The notes beneath the pieces were generated by a model. The model saw only the letters and a program-made list of their open reading frames with translations, was not told where the DNA came from and made no database searches. From NCBI GenBank assembly GCA_964497585.1, contig CAZCDS010000003.1, positions 62,001 to 126,000 on the forward strand: 64,000 nt of DNA, read 5' to 3'. The translations under genes and the position numbers were made by a program. Position 1 is the stretch's first letter. Each line of letters starts with the position of its first letter. Below, in pieces: positions 52,707-61,238 of this stretch. The DNA is from CAZCDS01 sp964497585. GTDB lineage: Bacteria; Desulfobacterota; Desulfomonilia; Desulfomonilales; Desulfomonilaceae.

Positions 52707-53507
52707 ATGACCCTCAATGACAAAAGCACGCAACGCCCGGATCCAAAGAGAGGTCAACGGCCGGCTCGGGGATGGACTCAAATTCATTCCTGGGTGTTTC
52801 TCGCCATCGTGGCGATCGGTCTCGCGGTGATCGTGGCGGAAAACCGCTACCATTACCTCAGCCCTCTGGGACTGGGAAAGGCATACCGGATAGACAAGCT
52901 GTTCGGTGGTATCCAGGAATTCCATCCCACGAATGGGTGGATTACCGCGCAGTTGATGACCGGTCCTCCGTCTCGGCAGGCGAGTGTTCCCGGACCTCCA
53001 CCTTCCGCCGGCTCCCAGGCCGTTCCCATGAACATGCCTGCCCCCAGCCCAGCAACCAGCTCCGCTCCGAGCCCCGGTGAGGTCGTACCTCCTTCAGCCG
53101 CGCAGCCTTCCCCCAGCGCGGCCACGACGCCGAAGGTGTTGAAGGAGACCCCCAGTCAACCGGCCCCCCCGAAGGAACAAGTCGCAACCGCAGTCACTTC
53201 CGAGAAGCAAGGCGCCCCTGTGGAAGAGACTCCGGCCGCGGCTGAGGCGCCGTCCACCATGAGTCGTGATGAGCGGCTACGAACCTTCAAGCACCAATAT
53301 CCCGATTATGGGGAGGAAGAGTTCCAGCTTGCCAATGACGATCTTTTTCCCGACTGGAAGAAGAAGGTCGCTCCCAACGGAACCTGGCCTGAATTTCTCA
53401 AGGTCTATCACGAATTCATCCAGTGGTGGGTCGACTCGGGATCCCCACCGGAACCGGGCTTCAAGCTTTGGGAGAAATTCCTGGCGTCAAAGGGAGAGAA
53501 TCGGTAG
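52707..53507 (+). CDS. Single-pass membrane protein with Pro/Ala-rich linker
   Basis: A 266-residue protein, ATG preceded by AGGAGG. A transmembrane helix spans about residues 28-47 (HSWVFLAIVAIGLAVIVAE). The middle, about 85-180, is Pro-, Ala- and Ser-rich and probably disordered. The C-terminal 75 residues form a compact domain (RLRTFKHQYPDYGEEEFQLANDDLFPDWK, then GTWPEFLKVYHEFIQWW). I do not recognise the family. The tail probably extends into the periplasm, though orientation is not certain. Confidence 0.65.
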   Translation: MTLNDKSTQRPDPKRGQRPARGWTQIHSWVFLAIVAIGLAVIVAENRYHYLSPLGLGKAYRIDKLFGGIQEFHPTNGWITAQLMTGPPSRQASVPGPPPSAGSQAVPMNMPAPSPATSSAPSPGEVVPPSAAQPSPSAATTPKVLKETPSQPAPPKEQVATAVTSEKQGAPVEETPAAAEAPSTMSRDERLRTFKHQYPDYGEEEFQLANDDLFPDWKKKVAPNGTWPEFLKVYHEFIQWWVDSGSPPEPGFKLWEKFLASKGENR

Positions 53508-53714
53508 TCGGGATCCACGCAGCCCTATGGTATCGAAGAAAGAATCTGGGGATGCTCTTTTTGGAGATAGGGCCTCCCCAGTAGTTTTGACAACGAGATA
53601 TCTGATCGCCAATTGAGCGAGGCCGTACCGGAGTTATCTCGCCTTTTGGTTCAAATCGGTCGCTCGCTACTCCTCGGTGTCGAACACTATCAAGCCTAGG
53701 GGCAAATTCTGAGG

Positions 53715-54698
53715 TCAACTCTTGATCCCAGCGAAGATCATGCGTCCTGCGGTAGTCTGCAGTACGCTGGTCACGGTGACATCGAGGCTCTTTCCTATTT
53801 GTCGTCGCCCGTTTTCTATGACGATCATCGTGCCGTCGTCCAGGTAGGCCACTCCCTGCCCGGCCTCCTTACCCTCCTTTATCACTTGGACATGTATGGT
53901 TTCGCCCGGTAAGACAATCGGTTTTAGTGCGGTAGCCAATTGGTTGACGTTGAGAACTTTGAGGGAGCGGACCTCTGCCACTTTGTTCAAATTGAAATCA
54001 TTGGTGATTATTGGATGACCGGTCGCCTTGGCGAATTGGATGAGCTTCTGATCGACATCCTTTATGGCCGGATAATCCGTTTCGTCAATAAGTATTTTAA
54101 GATATGATTGTTTTTTCATCTTGTTGAGTATATCCAGACCACGGCGCCCCCGGGTTCTCTTCGTCGCTTCCTGCGAATCGGCTATCGTCTGCAGCTCCTG
54201 CAGCACGAACTGGGGGATGATCAGATCTCCTTTGAGGAATCCTGTGTCGCACACATCAGCGATCCTGCCGTCGATAATCACCGAGGTATCCAGGATCCCC
54301 GCAACGGTTGTTTTCTCCTCGGGCTGTTCCCGGATCTTGCGCCTAATCTCTTTTGCTTTACTCGCTCCGAGCTGCATGCCAACGAGCGCGAAGAGGACCA
54401 CCAGCGTGCAGTAGATCGTCAACGATATTTCGCGGGTATGGAATTTTCCGGACGTCCCCGCGGCAACAACAAGCGCGAGGACACTCCCCACTAGCACTCC
54501 CACGGTTCCTCCGATGATTCGGTCGACATCCATCCGCAGCCAGAAGCGAAGGAGGAGAAGGCAGGCCAACCCGAGCGCAATACCGCCGCTCATGAACAGA
54601 AGAGTACCCTTGGGCGCTGTAGTAAGTTGGCGGCCGAGCAATCCGCCGAAAAACACACAAGAAACCATGATGAGCGCAGAAACGCTTTTGCTCGGCAT
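53715..54698 (-). CDS. PIN-TRAM membrane protein (YacL-like)
   Basis: About 327 residues from ATG 54698. Four transmembrane segments fill the first 110 residues. Then comes a PIN nuclease domain with acidic residues (GILDTSVIIDGRIADV, PQFVLQELQTIADS and GHPIITNDFNLNKVA) and a C-terminal TRAM domain (GETIHVQVIKEGKEAGQGVAYLDDGTMIVIENGRRQIG). The set is like Bacillus YacL, an inner-membrane protein probably cutting RNA. It lies in a leftward pair directly after CarD, as in many bacteria. Confidence 0.9.
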   Translation of the reverse strand: MPSKSVSALIMVSCVFFGGLLGRQLTTAPKGTLLFMSGGIALGLACLLLLRFWLRMDVDRIIGGTVGVLVGSVLALVVAAGTSGKFHTREISLTIYCTLVVLFALVGMQLGASKAKEIRRKIREQPEEKTTVAGILDTSVIIDGRIADVCDTGFLKGDLIIPQFVLQELQTIADSQEATKRTRGRRGLDILNKMKKQSYLKILIDETDYPAIKDVDQKLIQFAKATGHPIITNDFNLNKVAEVRSLKVLNVNQLATALKPIVLPGETIHVQVIKEGKEAGQGVAYLDDGTMIVIENGRRQIGKSLDVTVTSVLQTTAGRMIFAGIKS

Positions 54699-54743
54699 TC
54701 CCTGGGATCCTCTAGGAAGAGGGGAGGAGGACAACTTCAGCTG

Positions 54744-55271
54744 TTAAGGTTTATCTTCATCGGAGGACGGAGCGTTTTTTCTATTGAAGATCTTGTTGAT
54801 GGCTCTTTCGATATCTTTTTCACTGGTCTTCTTGACGATGGAGAGTTCCTTGATCAGGAGGTTCCGTGCTTGATCAAATAGTCTGCGTTCACCATGGGAG
54901 AGGTCCTTGTTTTCCTTGAGCAGGCATAGGTCTCGATACACTTCGGCTGCCATGAAAAGACTGCCGCTGCGCATCTTTTCCTGATATTCGCGATGTCGTC
55001 TGTTCCAGGTCTGAGAATCGGCTTTCATACCTCGTTTTCGGAGTATCTTGTCGACCCGGGTGGCATCCTCTTCTGACACGATTTTCCGAACACGATTTGA
55101 CTCCACCTTATCTACCGGCAACTTGATTACCGGCTTCGGGCTCGCAGTCTCGATCTCGGTCTCAAGAATATAGCAAAGTTGGTCGGCTCCCCCGATCTTC
55201 TCGGTCCTCACTTCGATTACCCGCGCGACACCGTGGATCGGATATACAACCACATCTCCGACCTGGAACAT
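54744..55271 (-). CDS. carD: CarD family transcription regulator
   Basis: A 175-residue protein. The N-terminal RNA-polymerase-interacting domain is recognisable by MFQVGDVVVYPIHGVARVIEVRTEKIGG and KPVIKLPVDKVESNRVRKI. The C-terminal helical DNA-binding part contains TWNRRHREYQEKMRSG, where a conserved Trp wedges into promoter DNA. CarD stabilises open complexes. It is followed by the PIN-TRAM gene in the same operon. Confidence 0.92.
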   Translation of the reverse strand: MFQVGDVVVYPIHGVARVIEVRTEKIGGADQLCYILETEIETASPKPVIKLPVDKVESNRVRKIVSEEDATRVDKILRKRGMKADSQTWNRRHREYQEKMRSGSLFMAAEVYRDLCLLKENKDLSHGERRLFDQARNLLIKELSIVKKTSEKDIERAINKIFNRKNAPSSDEDKP

Positions 55272-55490
55272 TGAGCAACTCCTTGTCTGGCCTGTGACAA
55301 ACAGTTGGAAGGCCTAAAAGGCGTGACCCCCCCGCCTATTTCATTGGTACAGATAGGGTTTCTTAATCCACCGGTTTCGGCCCCCCTTCATGGAGGTTGT
55401 TTTCAGCAAGAGAAAAGGCTAAGATCCGCGGAATACGGGCGGGATCCTGCCGTTGTCCGTTTCCTCAAACCGAGGCAACCATATACAAGG

Positions 55491-55521
55491 TATTGTGGTT
55501 TGTCAACCAAAAAACACAATA
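55491..55521 (+). promoter_or_regulatory. Nested inverted repeat before cutA
   Basis: TATTGTG (55491-55497) and CACAATA (55515-55521) are perfect complements, and TGGTT-TGTC-AACCA lies inside them. The repeat ends 10 bases before the cutA ATG and includes the region where the ribosome would bind, so it may be an operator or an mRNA hairpin. Confidence 0.4.
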
Positions 55522-55531
55522 TGGAGTAAAT

Positions 55532-55858
55532 ATGGGTTCATACATACTCTGCCTTGTTACTATTGACGATATCGCCACTGCCGGTGAGATAGCACAGGCC
55601 CTTGTGGAAAAGGAAATCGTAGCTTGTGTGAATATCATACCGGGAATACGATCTATTTACCGCTGGAAAGGTGAACTGTGCAACGATCCCGAGTGCCTTA
55701 TGATTTTAAAGACGAGGGAGGAACTCTTTCCGAAGCTTCAGACCGTCGTACGGGAACTCCATCCCTACGAGGTGCCAGAAATCATTGCCCTGAGGATCGA
55801 GCAGGGCCTCCCGGAGTACCTGCGTTGGATTGATGACTGCACCGGCCAACGACACTGA
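55532..55858 (+). CDS. cutA: CutA1 divalent-cation tolerance protein
   Basis: A 108-residue protein from ATG 55532 (GGAG five bases before). It shows the CutA pattern: ILCLVTIDDIATAGEIAQALVEKEIVACVNIIPGIRSIYRWKGEL, ILKTREELFPKL and ELHPYEVPEIIALRIEQGLPEYLRWI. It is a trimeric, ferredoxin-like protein linked to copper tolerance in E. coli, true role unclear. The frame is open upstream but unconserved. The stop overlaps the start of rsmG by about 26 bases. Confidence 0.92.
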   Translation: MGSYILCLVTIDDIATAGEIAQALVEKEIVACVNIIPGIRSIYRWKGELCNDPECLMILKTREELFPKLQTVVRELHPYEVPEIIALRIEQGLPEYLRWIDDCTGQRH

Positions 55859-56492
55859 AGCATTCCGCACTTTGACCGAAGGCGCCCATCTCCTTGGATT
55901 GTCCGTGGAGAACGAGCAGATTGCCCGCATGGTCACTCATCTGGAGATGCTTATCCGTTGGCAGGAGCGGGTGAATCTTACATCAATCCGAGGGATTCAC
56001 GATCTAGCCACCCTTCATTTTCTTGATTCTCTCACTGTATTCAAGGTGATAACGATTGGGGAGTATCGCCGTGTCCTTGACATTGGGACGGGAGCTGGAT
56101 TTCCCGGCGTGGTGATGAAATTGGTCGACGAATCCATGAGACTGACGCTCCTTGACCGTGACCCGAAAAAGATCGTTTTTCTCAAGAATCTCTGCCGGGA
56201 ACTCCGACTCGAAGCGGTTGAGTTCCTGAACGTTACCCTTGAGCTCCTGCTGAATCATCCGCCGGGAGATCCTTTTGATTTGGTTATCTCAAGGGCTTTG
56301 CTTTCTGATTCCCAACAGTTGGACTCCCTTCGATGTCTCGTTGCCCAAGGGGGATCGCTTATTCGGATGGCAGGACCTTCGCTCCGAGAGACCGACATCT
56401 TTCTCGGCAATTTCCGAGAATCAGCGCGGTGGGAAGGAGAACTCCCCTACACCCATATGTTACGGAGAGTCATCCGGTACGCGCGAATTTGA
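55833..56492 (+). CDS. rsmG: 16S rRNA m7G527 methyltransferase RsmG
   Basis: A 219-residue SAM methyltransferase that methylates N7 of G527 in 16S rRNA. Motifs: RWQERVNLTSIR, LHFLDSLTVFKV, the SAM-binding RVLDIGTGAGFPGVVMKL, TLLDRDPKKIVFLKNL, and LVISRALLSDSQQL. It overlaps cutA. Its place before parA/parB near the origin is very conserved in bacteria. An inverted repeat GCGCGAA/TTCGCGC (56481-56504) spans the stop codon. Confidence 0.93.
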   Translation: MTAPANDTEAFRTLTEGAHLLGLSVENEQIARMVTHLEMLIRWQERVNLTSIRGIHDLATLHFLDSLTVFKVITIGEYRRVLDIGTGAGFPGVVMKLVDESMRLTLLDRDPKKIVFLKNLCRELRLEAVEFLNVTLELLLNHPPGDPFDLVISRALLSDSQQLDSLRCLVAQGGSLIRMAGPSLRETDIFLGNFRESARWEGELPYTHMLRRVIRYARI

Positions 56493-56818
56493 TGAACTTC
56501 GCGCTTCGGCCGCGGTCAGCTCGCGTTTTGAGTCATCGCGGCCCTACAATAAACGATTGATATTTCAATTAGTTAGCCTTTCCTTCCACAAAACACGAGT
56601 ACTTAGCAGAAATCGCATAATTTGCGTTGGTTTCGCTTCCATTTTGTGATAGTACGATCAGCCCAGAAATCCGGGTCCATATGTTTCAAGAGCCCGAGGA
56701 AGGACGTGAAAACGCCCTGATATGGGGACAAAGCTGGTTTCATGCCCGTTACCGTACAGCGGGGATCTGTCTCCGGTGGGACGGCTTGAGGGGCGTGCCA
56801 ATCAACGGGTGAGGATTA
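56493..56818 (+). other. rsmG-parA intergenic region
   Basis: About 325 bases without a gene. It holds the inverted repeat ATTGA-TATT-TCAAT (56556-56569) and AT-rich stretches, which may carry the parA promoter. I looked for a parS site (TGTTTCACGTGAAACA type) and did not find an intact one in this gap. Confidence 0.4.
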
Positions 56819-57625
56819 ATGAGTCGCGTAATCTGCCTGGCAAATCAGAAGGGCGGGGTTGGCAAGACAACAACCGCGGTAAATCTCGCCGCTTGTATGG
56901 CGCTTGCCGAGAAGCGTTCGCTGGTGGTGGATATGGATCCTCAGGCCAATGCCTCCAGCGGGCTGGGAATTCGGCTTTCGCCGGGGGACCCTTCCATCTA
57001 CGAGCTGCTTCTCTCCCGGCAAGTGCATAACAGAGTTATTAGAGACACAAGCCTCCAGCACCTTCATGTCCTGCCTTCCTCTCAGGATTTGATCGGCGCG
57101 GAGGTAGAATTTATTTCGCTCGATTCCAGAGAACGTATGCTCCAGGCGGCTATAGCAGATATCAGAGAGTCCTATGATTACGTATTCATAGACTGTCCCC
57201 CCTCGCTCGGTTTACTTACGGTGAATGCCCTTGTGGCAGCCGATTCGGTACTTGTTCCCGTGCAGTGTGAGTACTACGCGTTGGAAGGCGTCGGCAATCT
57301 GATGAAAACCATCCGTCGAGTTCAATCATTTCTCAATCAGTCGCTGGAGCTGGAGGGCCTGCTGTTGACGATGTTCGACGCTCGGAATAATTTGAGCCAT
57401 CAGGTTGTCCAGGATGTCAGGCAGCACTTCGCCTCCAAGGTTTTTGACACCATCATACCCCGCAATGTGAGACTGTCCGAAGCGCCGAGTTTCGGTAAGC
57501 CGGTGGTGCTCTACGATATTACCTCTCGAGGGGCCACCAGCTATCTCTCCCTCTCAAAGGAGATTTTGGATGCGGAAGGTAACGGAAACTGGGAAAAGGC
57601 GTATGGCATTGGGTCAGGGGCTTGA
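56819..57625 (+). CDS. parA: Chromosome partitioning ATPase ParA (Soj)
   Basis: A 268-residue Walker-type ATPase. The deviant Walker A is KGGVGKTTTAVNL, Walker A' is VDMDPQANASSGLGI, and Walker B is DYVFIDCPPSLGLL. ParA forms ATP-dependent dimers on DNA and segregates the origin with ParB. The parB start lies within its 3' end, so the two are coupled. Confidence 0.95.
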   Translation: MSRVICLANQKGGVGKTTTAVNLAACMALAEKRSLVVDMDPQANASSGLGIRLSPGDPSIYELLLSRQVHNRVIRDTSLQHLHVLPSSQDLIGAEVEFISLDSRERMLQAAIADIRESYDYVFIDCPPSLGLLTVNALVAADSVLVPVQCEYYALEGVGNLMKTIRRVQSFLNQSLELEGLLLTMFDARNNLSHQVVQDVRQHFASKVFDTIIPRNVRLSEAPSFGKPVVLYDITSRGATSYLSLSKEILDAEGNGNWEKAYGIGSGA

Positions 57626-58469
57626 TGCGCTGCTACCGCTCAATGAGCCGGAGAGCGCCACGGATTCGGAAGGGACGATCACCTATAAGTCTATGGATTC
57701 TCTCGTTCCCAATCCCCATCAGCCAAGGACGCTCTTCTCCGAGGAATCTCTTGCCGATCTGATGGTTTCGATCAAGGAAATCGGGGTGATCCAGCCCCTC
57801 ATCGTCCGTCCGAGGGCGGATGACAGATACGAGATCGTCGCCGGTGAGAGAAGGTGGCGGGCTGCCGCGATGGCGGGGTTTTCCACGGTGCCGGTTATAG
57901 TCCGGGAGCTTTCCGATTCCGAATCGCTGGAGGTCGCTCTCATCGAGAACCTCCAGCGGGAGAATCTCAATCCGCTGGACACGGCGGAGGCCTACAGCAC
58001 CCTCATCACCAAGTTCTCCTATACGCATGAAATACTTGCCAGACGCATTGGAAAGGACAGATCGAACATTACCAATCATCTTAGGCTGTTAAAGCTTCCT
58101 GATCCGATCAAGGAAGATATCCGTTTACAGCGGCTCTCCATGGGTCACGCTCGAACTCTTCTTGCCGTTGATCACCTGCCGACCCAGCTCCATCTCTCTC
58201 GTCGTATAGTCAAGCACAGGCTTTCCGTAAGAGAATTGGAAAAAATAGTCCAAAATTATAAGGATAAGACCGACAAGCCGGTCTCCGGAACCCATCAGAA
58301 GGAACCGGAGATGAGCGACCTGGAACGAAGCCTTTCCAGATTTCTCTCGACTCGGGTAACAGTAAAAGCAAAATTTCGTGGTTCCGGTAAGTTGGAGATT
58401 CACTTTCACTCTAAAGATGAGTTGGAGCGTATCCTTGAGAGTATAGGATTCTCGGAAGATTTTTCTTGA
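57570..58469 (+). CDS. parB: Chromosome partitioning protein ParB (Spo0J)
   Basis: Up to 299 residues; ATG 57570 has AAAGGAG 7-8 bases before, ATG 57603 (MALGQGLDALLP) is the alternative. Family motifs are ALGQGLDALLP, PNPHQPRTLFSEESLADL, the CTP-binding YEIVAGERRWRAAAMAG, LIENLQRENLNPLDTAEAY and the helix-turn-helix region ILARRIGKDRSNITNHLRLL. ParB binds parS as a CTP-dependent clamp. The C-terminal dimerisation segment is present. Confidence 0.93.
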   Translation: MRKVTETGKRRMALGQGLDALLPLNEPESATDSEGTITYKSMDSLVPNPHQPRTLFSEESLADLMVSIKEIGVIQPLIVRPRADDRYEIVAGERRWRAAAMAGFSTVPVIVRELSDSESLEVALIENLQRENLNPLDTAEAYSTLITKFSYTHEILARRIGKDRSNITNHLRLLKLPDPIKEDIRLQRLSMGHARTLLAVDHLPTQLHLSRRIVKHRLSVRELEKIVQNYKDKTDKPVSGTHQKEPEMSDLERSLSRFLSTRVTVKAKFRGSGKLEIHFHSKDELERILESIGFSEDFS

Positions 58470-58494
58470 AATCGACCTGCCCTCGTGCTAGTCT
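58466..58494 (+). promoter_or_regulatory. Candidate dnaA promoter
   Basis: TTGAAA (58466-58471) and TAGTCT (58489-58494) with 17-base spacing, overlapping the parB stop; the dnaA ATG is 44 bases beyond the -10. Both boxes are imperfect. Confidence 0.4.
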
Positions 58495-58537
58495 ATTCTA
58501 TATCTATCTGATTGAAAAGATTAGGGTTTCCTTGATC

Positions 58538-59890
58538 ATGATTTCTGTGTGGGACCGATGCCTCCAACTGCTCCGGGCCAAGGTGAACAAACACACGATG
58601 TCCACCTGGTTGGAGCCCATTGCCTGCGAAGAAATCTCCGAAAGGACTATCCTTCTGTCCGCGCCGACCAATTTTCATGTGGCATGGATCCGAGACAATT
58701 ACCTCAATCTAATTTCTGAATCAGTAGGACAAGTATTTGGAAATAAATATGAAATAGACTTTCTATCTCGCAATGAGTTCGATGCTCTGTTGCCCGAATC
58801 CGCCCCCCCGGGCGTTGCGCCGGATCGAGCCTCCATTATTGAGGCCTTCAGCATTACGGACGAGTTCGCCAGAAAACACAAGCTGAATCCCCGTTATACC
58901 TTCGAGAGCTTTGTGGTGGGGAGTTGCAACCAGTTTGCCAATGCTGCGGCTGTTTCTGTATCCGAGAACCTCGGCGGCACGTACAATCCGTTGTTCATCT
59001 ATGGAGGCGTCGGTCTCGGCAAAACCCATCTCATGAGCGCAATCGGATATGATGTGCTGTCCAAGGATAAGAGCGCGAAGGTATCATTCTCCACATCCGA
59101 GGAATTTACCAATGAGATGATCAATGCGATTCGTTATGATAAGATGGTTGATTTCCGTAATAAATACAGATGTATGGATCTTCTCCTTATAGACGATATT
59201 CAGTTTCTTGCCGGAAAGGAGCGAACCCAGGAGGAGTTCTTTCATACCTTTAATCGAATCTACGAGGACCACAAGCAAATCGTGATCACCGCGGACTGTC
59301 TGCCGAATGAGTTAGATATAGAACAGCGTCTCAAATCTCGTTTCGGCTGGGGCCTCGTTGCAGACATCAGCGCTCCTGACCTGGAGACCAAGGTGGCTAT
59401 TCTCAAGCGCAAGGCCTTCGAGGATTCGTTGGAACTCCCGGACGACGTCGCCCATTTCCTCGCCCGCCAGGTGGGTTCTAACATCCGGGAGCTGGAAGGT
59501 CTTCTCGTACGAGTTGTCGCTATGAGTACGCTGCAGGGGATACCGCTGACAAAGGAGCTCGCGGAAAAGGCGCTCAAGGACGTCTTTAGAAGTCAGTGCA
59601 AGCCCATTACCATGGAGGCCGTGATCAGCGCCGTGGCCAAGGCCTTCAATGTCAAAGTCTCAGACATCAAGTCCAAGAAGAGACACAAGCTTTATTCCTT
59701 TCCGAGACAGGTGGCAATGTATCTCGCAAGAGAGCTGACGGAGTGTTCCTATCCCGAGATCGGCGTGGCTTTTGGTGGGAAAGACCATTCGACGGTCATT
59801 CATGCCGTCAGGAAGATTGAAAAAACCATGGAAAAGGATCAATCACTCACGAGTACCATCGACGGCCTGAGGAGAGAGATCCGAGCATGA
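58538..59890 (+). CDS. dnaA: Chromosomal replication initiator DnaA
   Basis: A 450-residue initiator from ATG 58538 (MISVWDRCLQLLRAKVN). Domain I is ISVWDRCLQLLRAKVNKHTMSTWLEPI; the AAA+ domain has Walker A GGVGLGKTHL and Walker B LLLIDDIQFLAGK; domain IV carries the DnaA signature GGKDHSTVIHAVRKIE. Domain II is short. It binds DnaA boxes to open the origin. The frame is open upstream with TTG 58466, but the chosen start is conserved. Confidence 0.95.
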   Translation: MISVWDRCLQLLRAKVNKHTMSTWLEPIACEEISERTILLSAPTNFHVAWIRDNYLNLISESVGQVFGNKYEIDFLSRNEFDALLPESAPPGVAPDRASIIEAFSITDEFARKHKLNPRYTFESFVVGSCNQFANAAAVSVSENLGGTYNPLFIYGGVGLGKTHLMSAIGYDVLSKDKSAKVSFSTSEEFTNEMINAIRYDKMVDFRNKYRCMDLLLIDDIQFLAGKERTQEEFFHTFNRIYEDHKQIVITADCLPNELDIEQRLKSRFGWGLVADISAPDLETKVAILKRKAFEDSLELPDDVAHFLARQVGSNIRELEGLLVRVVAMSTLQGIPLTKELAEKALKDVFRSQCKPITMEAVISAVAKAFNVKVSDIKSKKRHKLYSFPRQVAMYLARELTECSYPEIGVAFGGKDHSTVIHAVRKIEKTMEKDQSLTSTIDGLRREIRA

Positions 59891-60091
59891 GTATCTTGTG
59901 GAAAACCTGTTTACGGATTGGGGATCGATGAGACATGGCATGTCATACACAATCCTTCCCCTCGTTTCTCCACAAGTCATCAACAGACGTGAAAGCCAGT
60001 AGGAGCCATCAGAGAGCATTTTTCCACAAATTCACAACCACTACTAAGACTACTTGTCTTAATATATATTTAGGACTTTAAGGAGAGCTTC
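59891..60091. other. oriC: Candidate replication origin (oriC) between dnaA and dnaN
   Basis: Within 200 bases are three DnaA-box-like 9-mers: TGTGGAAAA (59897-59905; TTTTCCACA on the minus strand), TTCTCCACA (59966-59974) and TTTTCCACA (60020-60028), plus AATTCACAA just after. Next to them lies an AT-rich stretch, TTAATATATATTTAG (about 60058-60072), a possible unwinding element. Position between dnaA and dnaN agrees with many bacterial origins. Confidence 0.7.
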
Positions 60092-61186
60092 ATGCGTGTC
60101 GACATCGAACGGAACGTTTTCTTTGACGGACTCTCAAAAACTGTTCCGATCACGGAAAAGAAATCGACCCTTCCCATTCTGTCGCATATTCTTCTGGAAG
60201 CCAATCCTCCAACAATGATCATTACAGCCACCGATTTGGAAGTCGGACTCCAGATGACCTACGAATGCGACGTGAAAGATCCCGGCAAGGTAACCGTCCC
60301 TTCGAAGAAGATATTTGAAATCGTGAGGGAACTACCGTCCGGTCCGATTAATCTGGAGCTCTTGCAGAACGGCCGAGTGCGGATCACTTCGAGTCAGAGT
60401 CACTTCGAGTTGGCGAGCATGGATCCTGCAGACTATCCCGCATGGTCGACGTTGGAAAATGTAGAGTCGGTATCCGTGCCTGCGCGGAAGCTTCTCCGTA
60501 TAATTGACAAGACGATATTCGCTTCGTCAATTGACGATTCGCGGTTCAATCTCAATGGAATCCTTTTTGAGCAGCACGGAGATAGCACGCGGGTTGTTGC
60601 CACGGACGGGCATCGGCTAGCCATGATCAACGAAGAAATTGGTCTCACGTTGAGTTCTCAAATTCTTATTCCGCGAAAGGGCCTCAATGATATCAGGAGG
60701 GTTCTGGAAAACTCCGACGAAGAGGTCTCCCTGGGGTTTGAGCCCAAGAACATGGTGATTCGTACACCGAATTTCATCATGACCACAAGGCTGCTGGAAG
60801 GAGAGTATCCGGACTACCGCAAAGTAGTCCCCGAGGGAGGGGACAAGATCGTCAAGGTAGATCGTCACGCATTAATGCAGACCCTGAGAAGAGTAGCGGT
60901 CCTTACGTCCGACCACAGCAGGGGGATTAACGTAGCAGTAGCCCCGGGCCGAATGCTGTTCACGGCGACGCACCCGGACCTCGGCACGGCTGAGGATTCC
61001 CTAGGAGTGGAGTACGACGGGGAGGAGTTTGAGATCATTATCAATGTCTCATACCTCATCGAATCACTTGGCGTAATCGATACGGACTCAGTCTTTCTTG
61101 AATACGAGAAGAGCGATGCTCCCGTCATAATCCGGCCGGATCCGCCGGGAGGCTATTTCAATCTTGTCATGCCCATGCGACGATGA
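60092..61186 (+). CDS. dnaN: DNA polymerase III beta sliding clamp
   Basis: A 364-residue clamp, typical length. Hallmarks include LSHILLEANPPTMIITATDLEVGLQM, RFNLNGILFEQHG, VVATDGHRLAM, TTRLLEGEYPDYRKVVP and the C-terminal PVIIRPDPPGGYFNLVMPMRR. It encircles DNA and holds the replicative polymerase. GGAGAGC lies before the ATG. Part of the dnaA-dnaN-gyrB block. Confidence 0.95.
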   Translation: MRVDIERNVFFDGLSKTVPITEKKSTLPILSHILLEANPPTMIITATDLEVGLQMTYECDVKDPGKVTVPSKKIFEIVRELPSGPINLELLQNGRVRITSSQSHFELASMDPADYPAWSTLENVESVSVPARKLLRIIDKTIFASSIDDSRFNLNGILFEQHGDSTRVVATDGHRLAMINEEIGLTLSSQILIPRKGLNDIRRVLENSDEEVSLGFEPKNMVIRTPNFIMTTRLLEGEYPDYRKVVPEGGDKIVKVDRHALMQTLRRVAVLTSDHSRGINVAVAPGRMLFTATHPDLGTAEDSLGVEYDGEEFEIIINVSYLIESLGVIDTDSVFLEYEKSDAPVIIRPDPPGGYFNLVMPMRR

Positions 61187-61238
61187 TCAATTCGTCCCGG
61201 AACACGGAGCAAGATCGATAGAGAGGGGAAAGGGCGAC

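Noticed and set aside
56493..58469. parS site near parA/parB
   Set aside because: I found no intact 16-base TGTTTCACGTGAAACA-type sequence; only short partial similarity such as GTTTCA.
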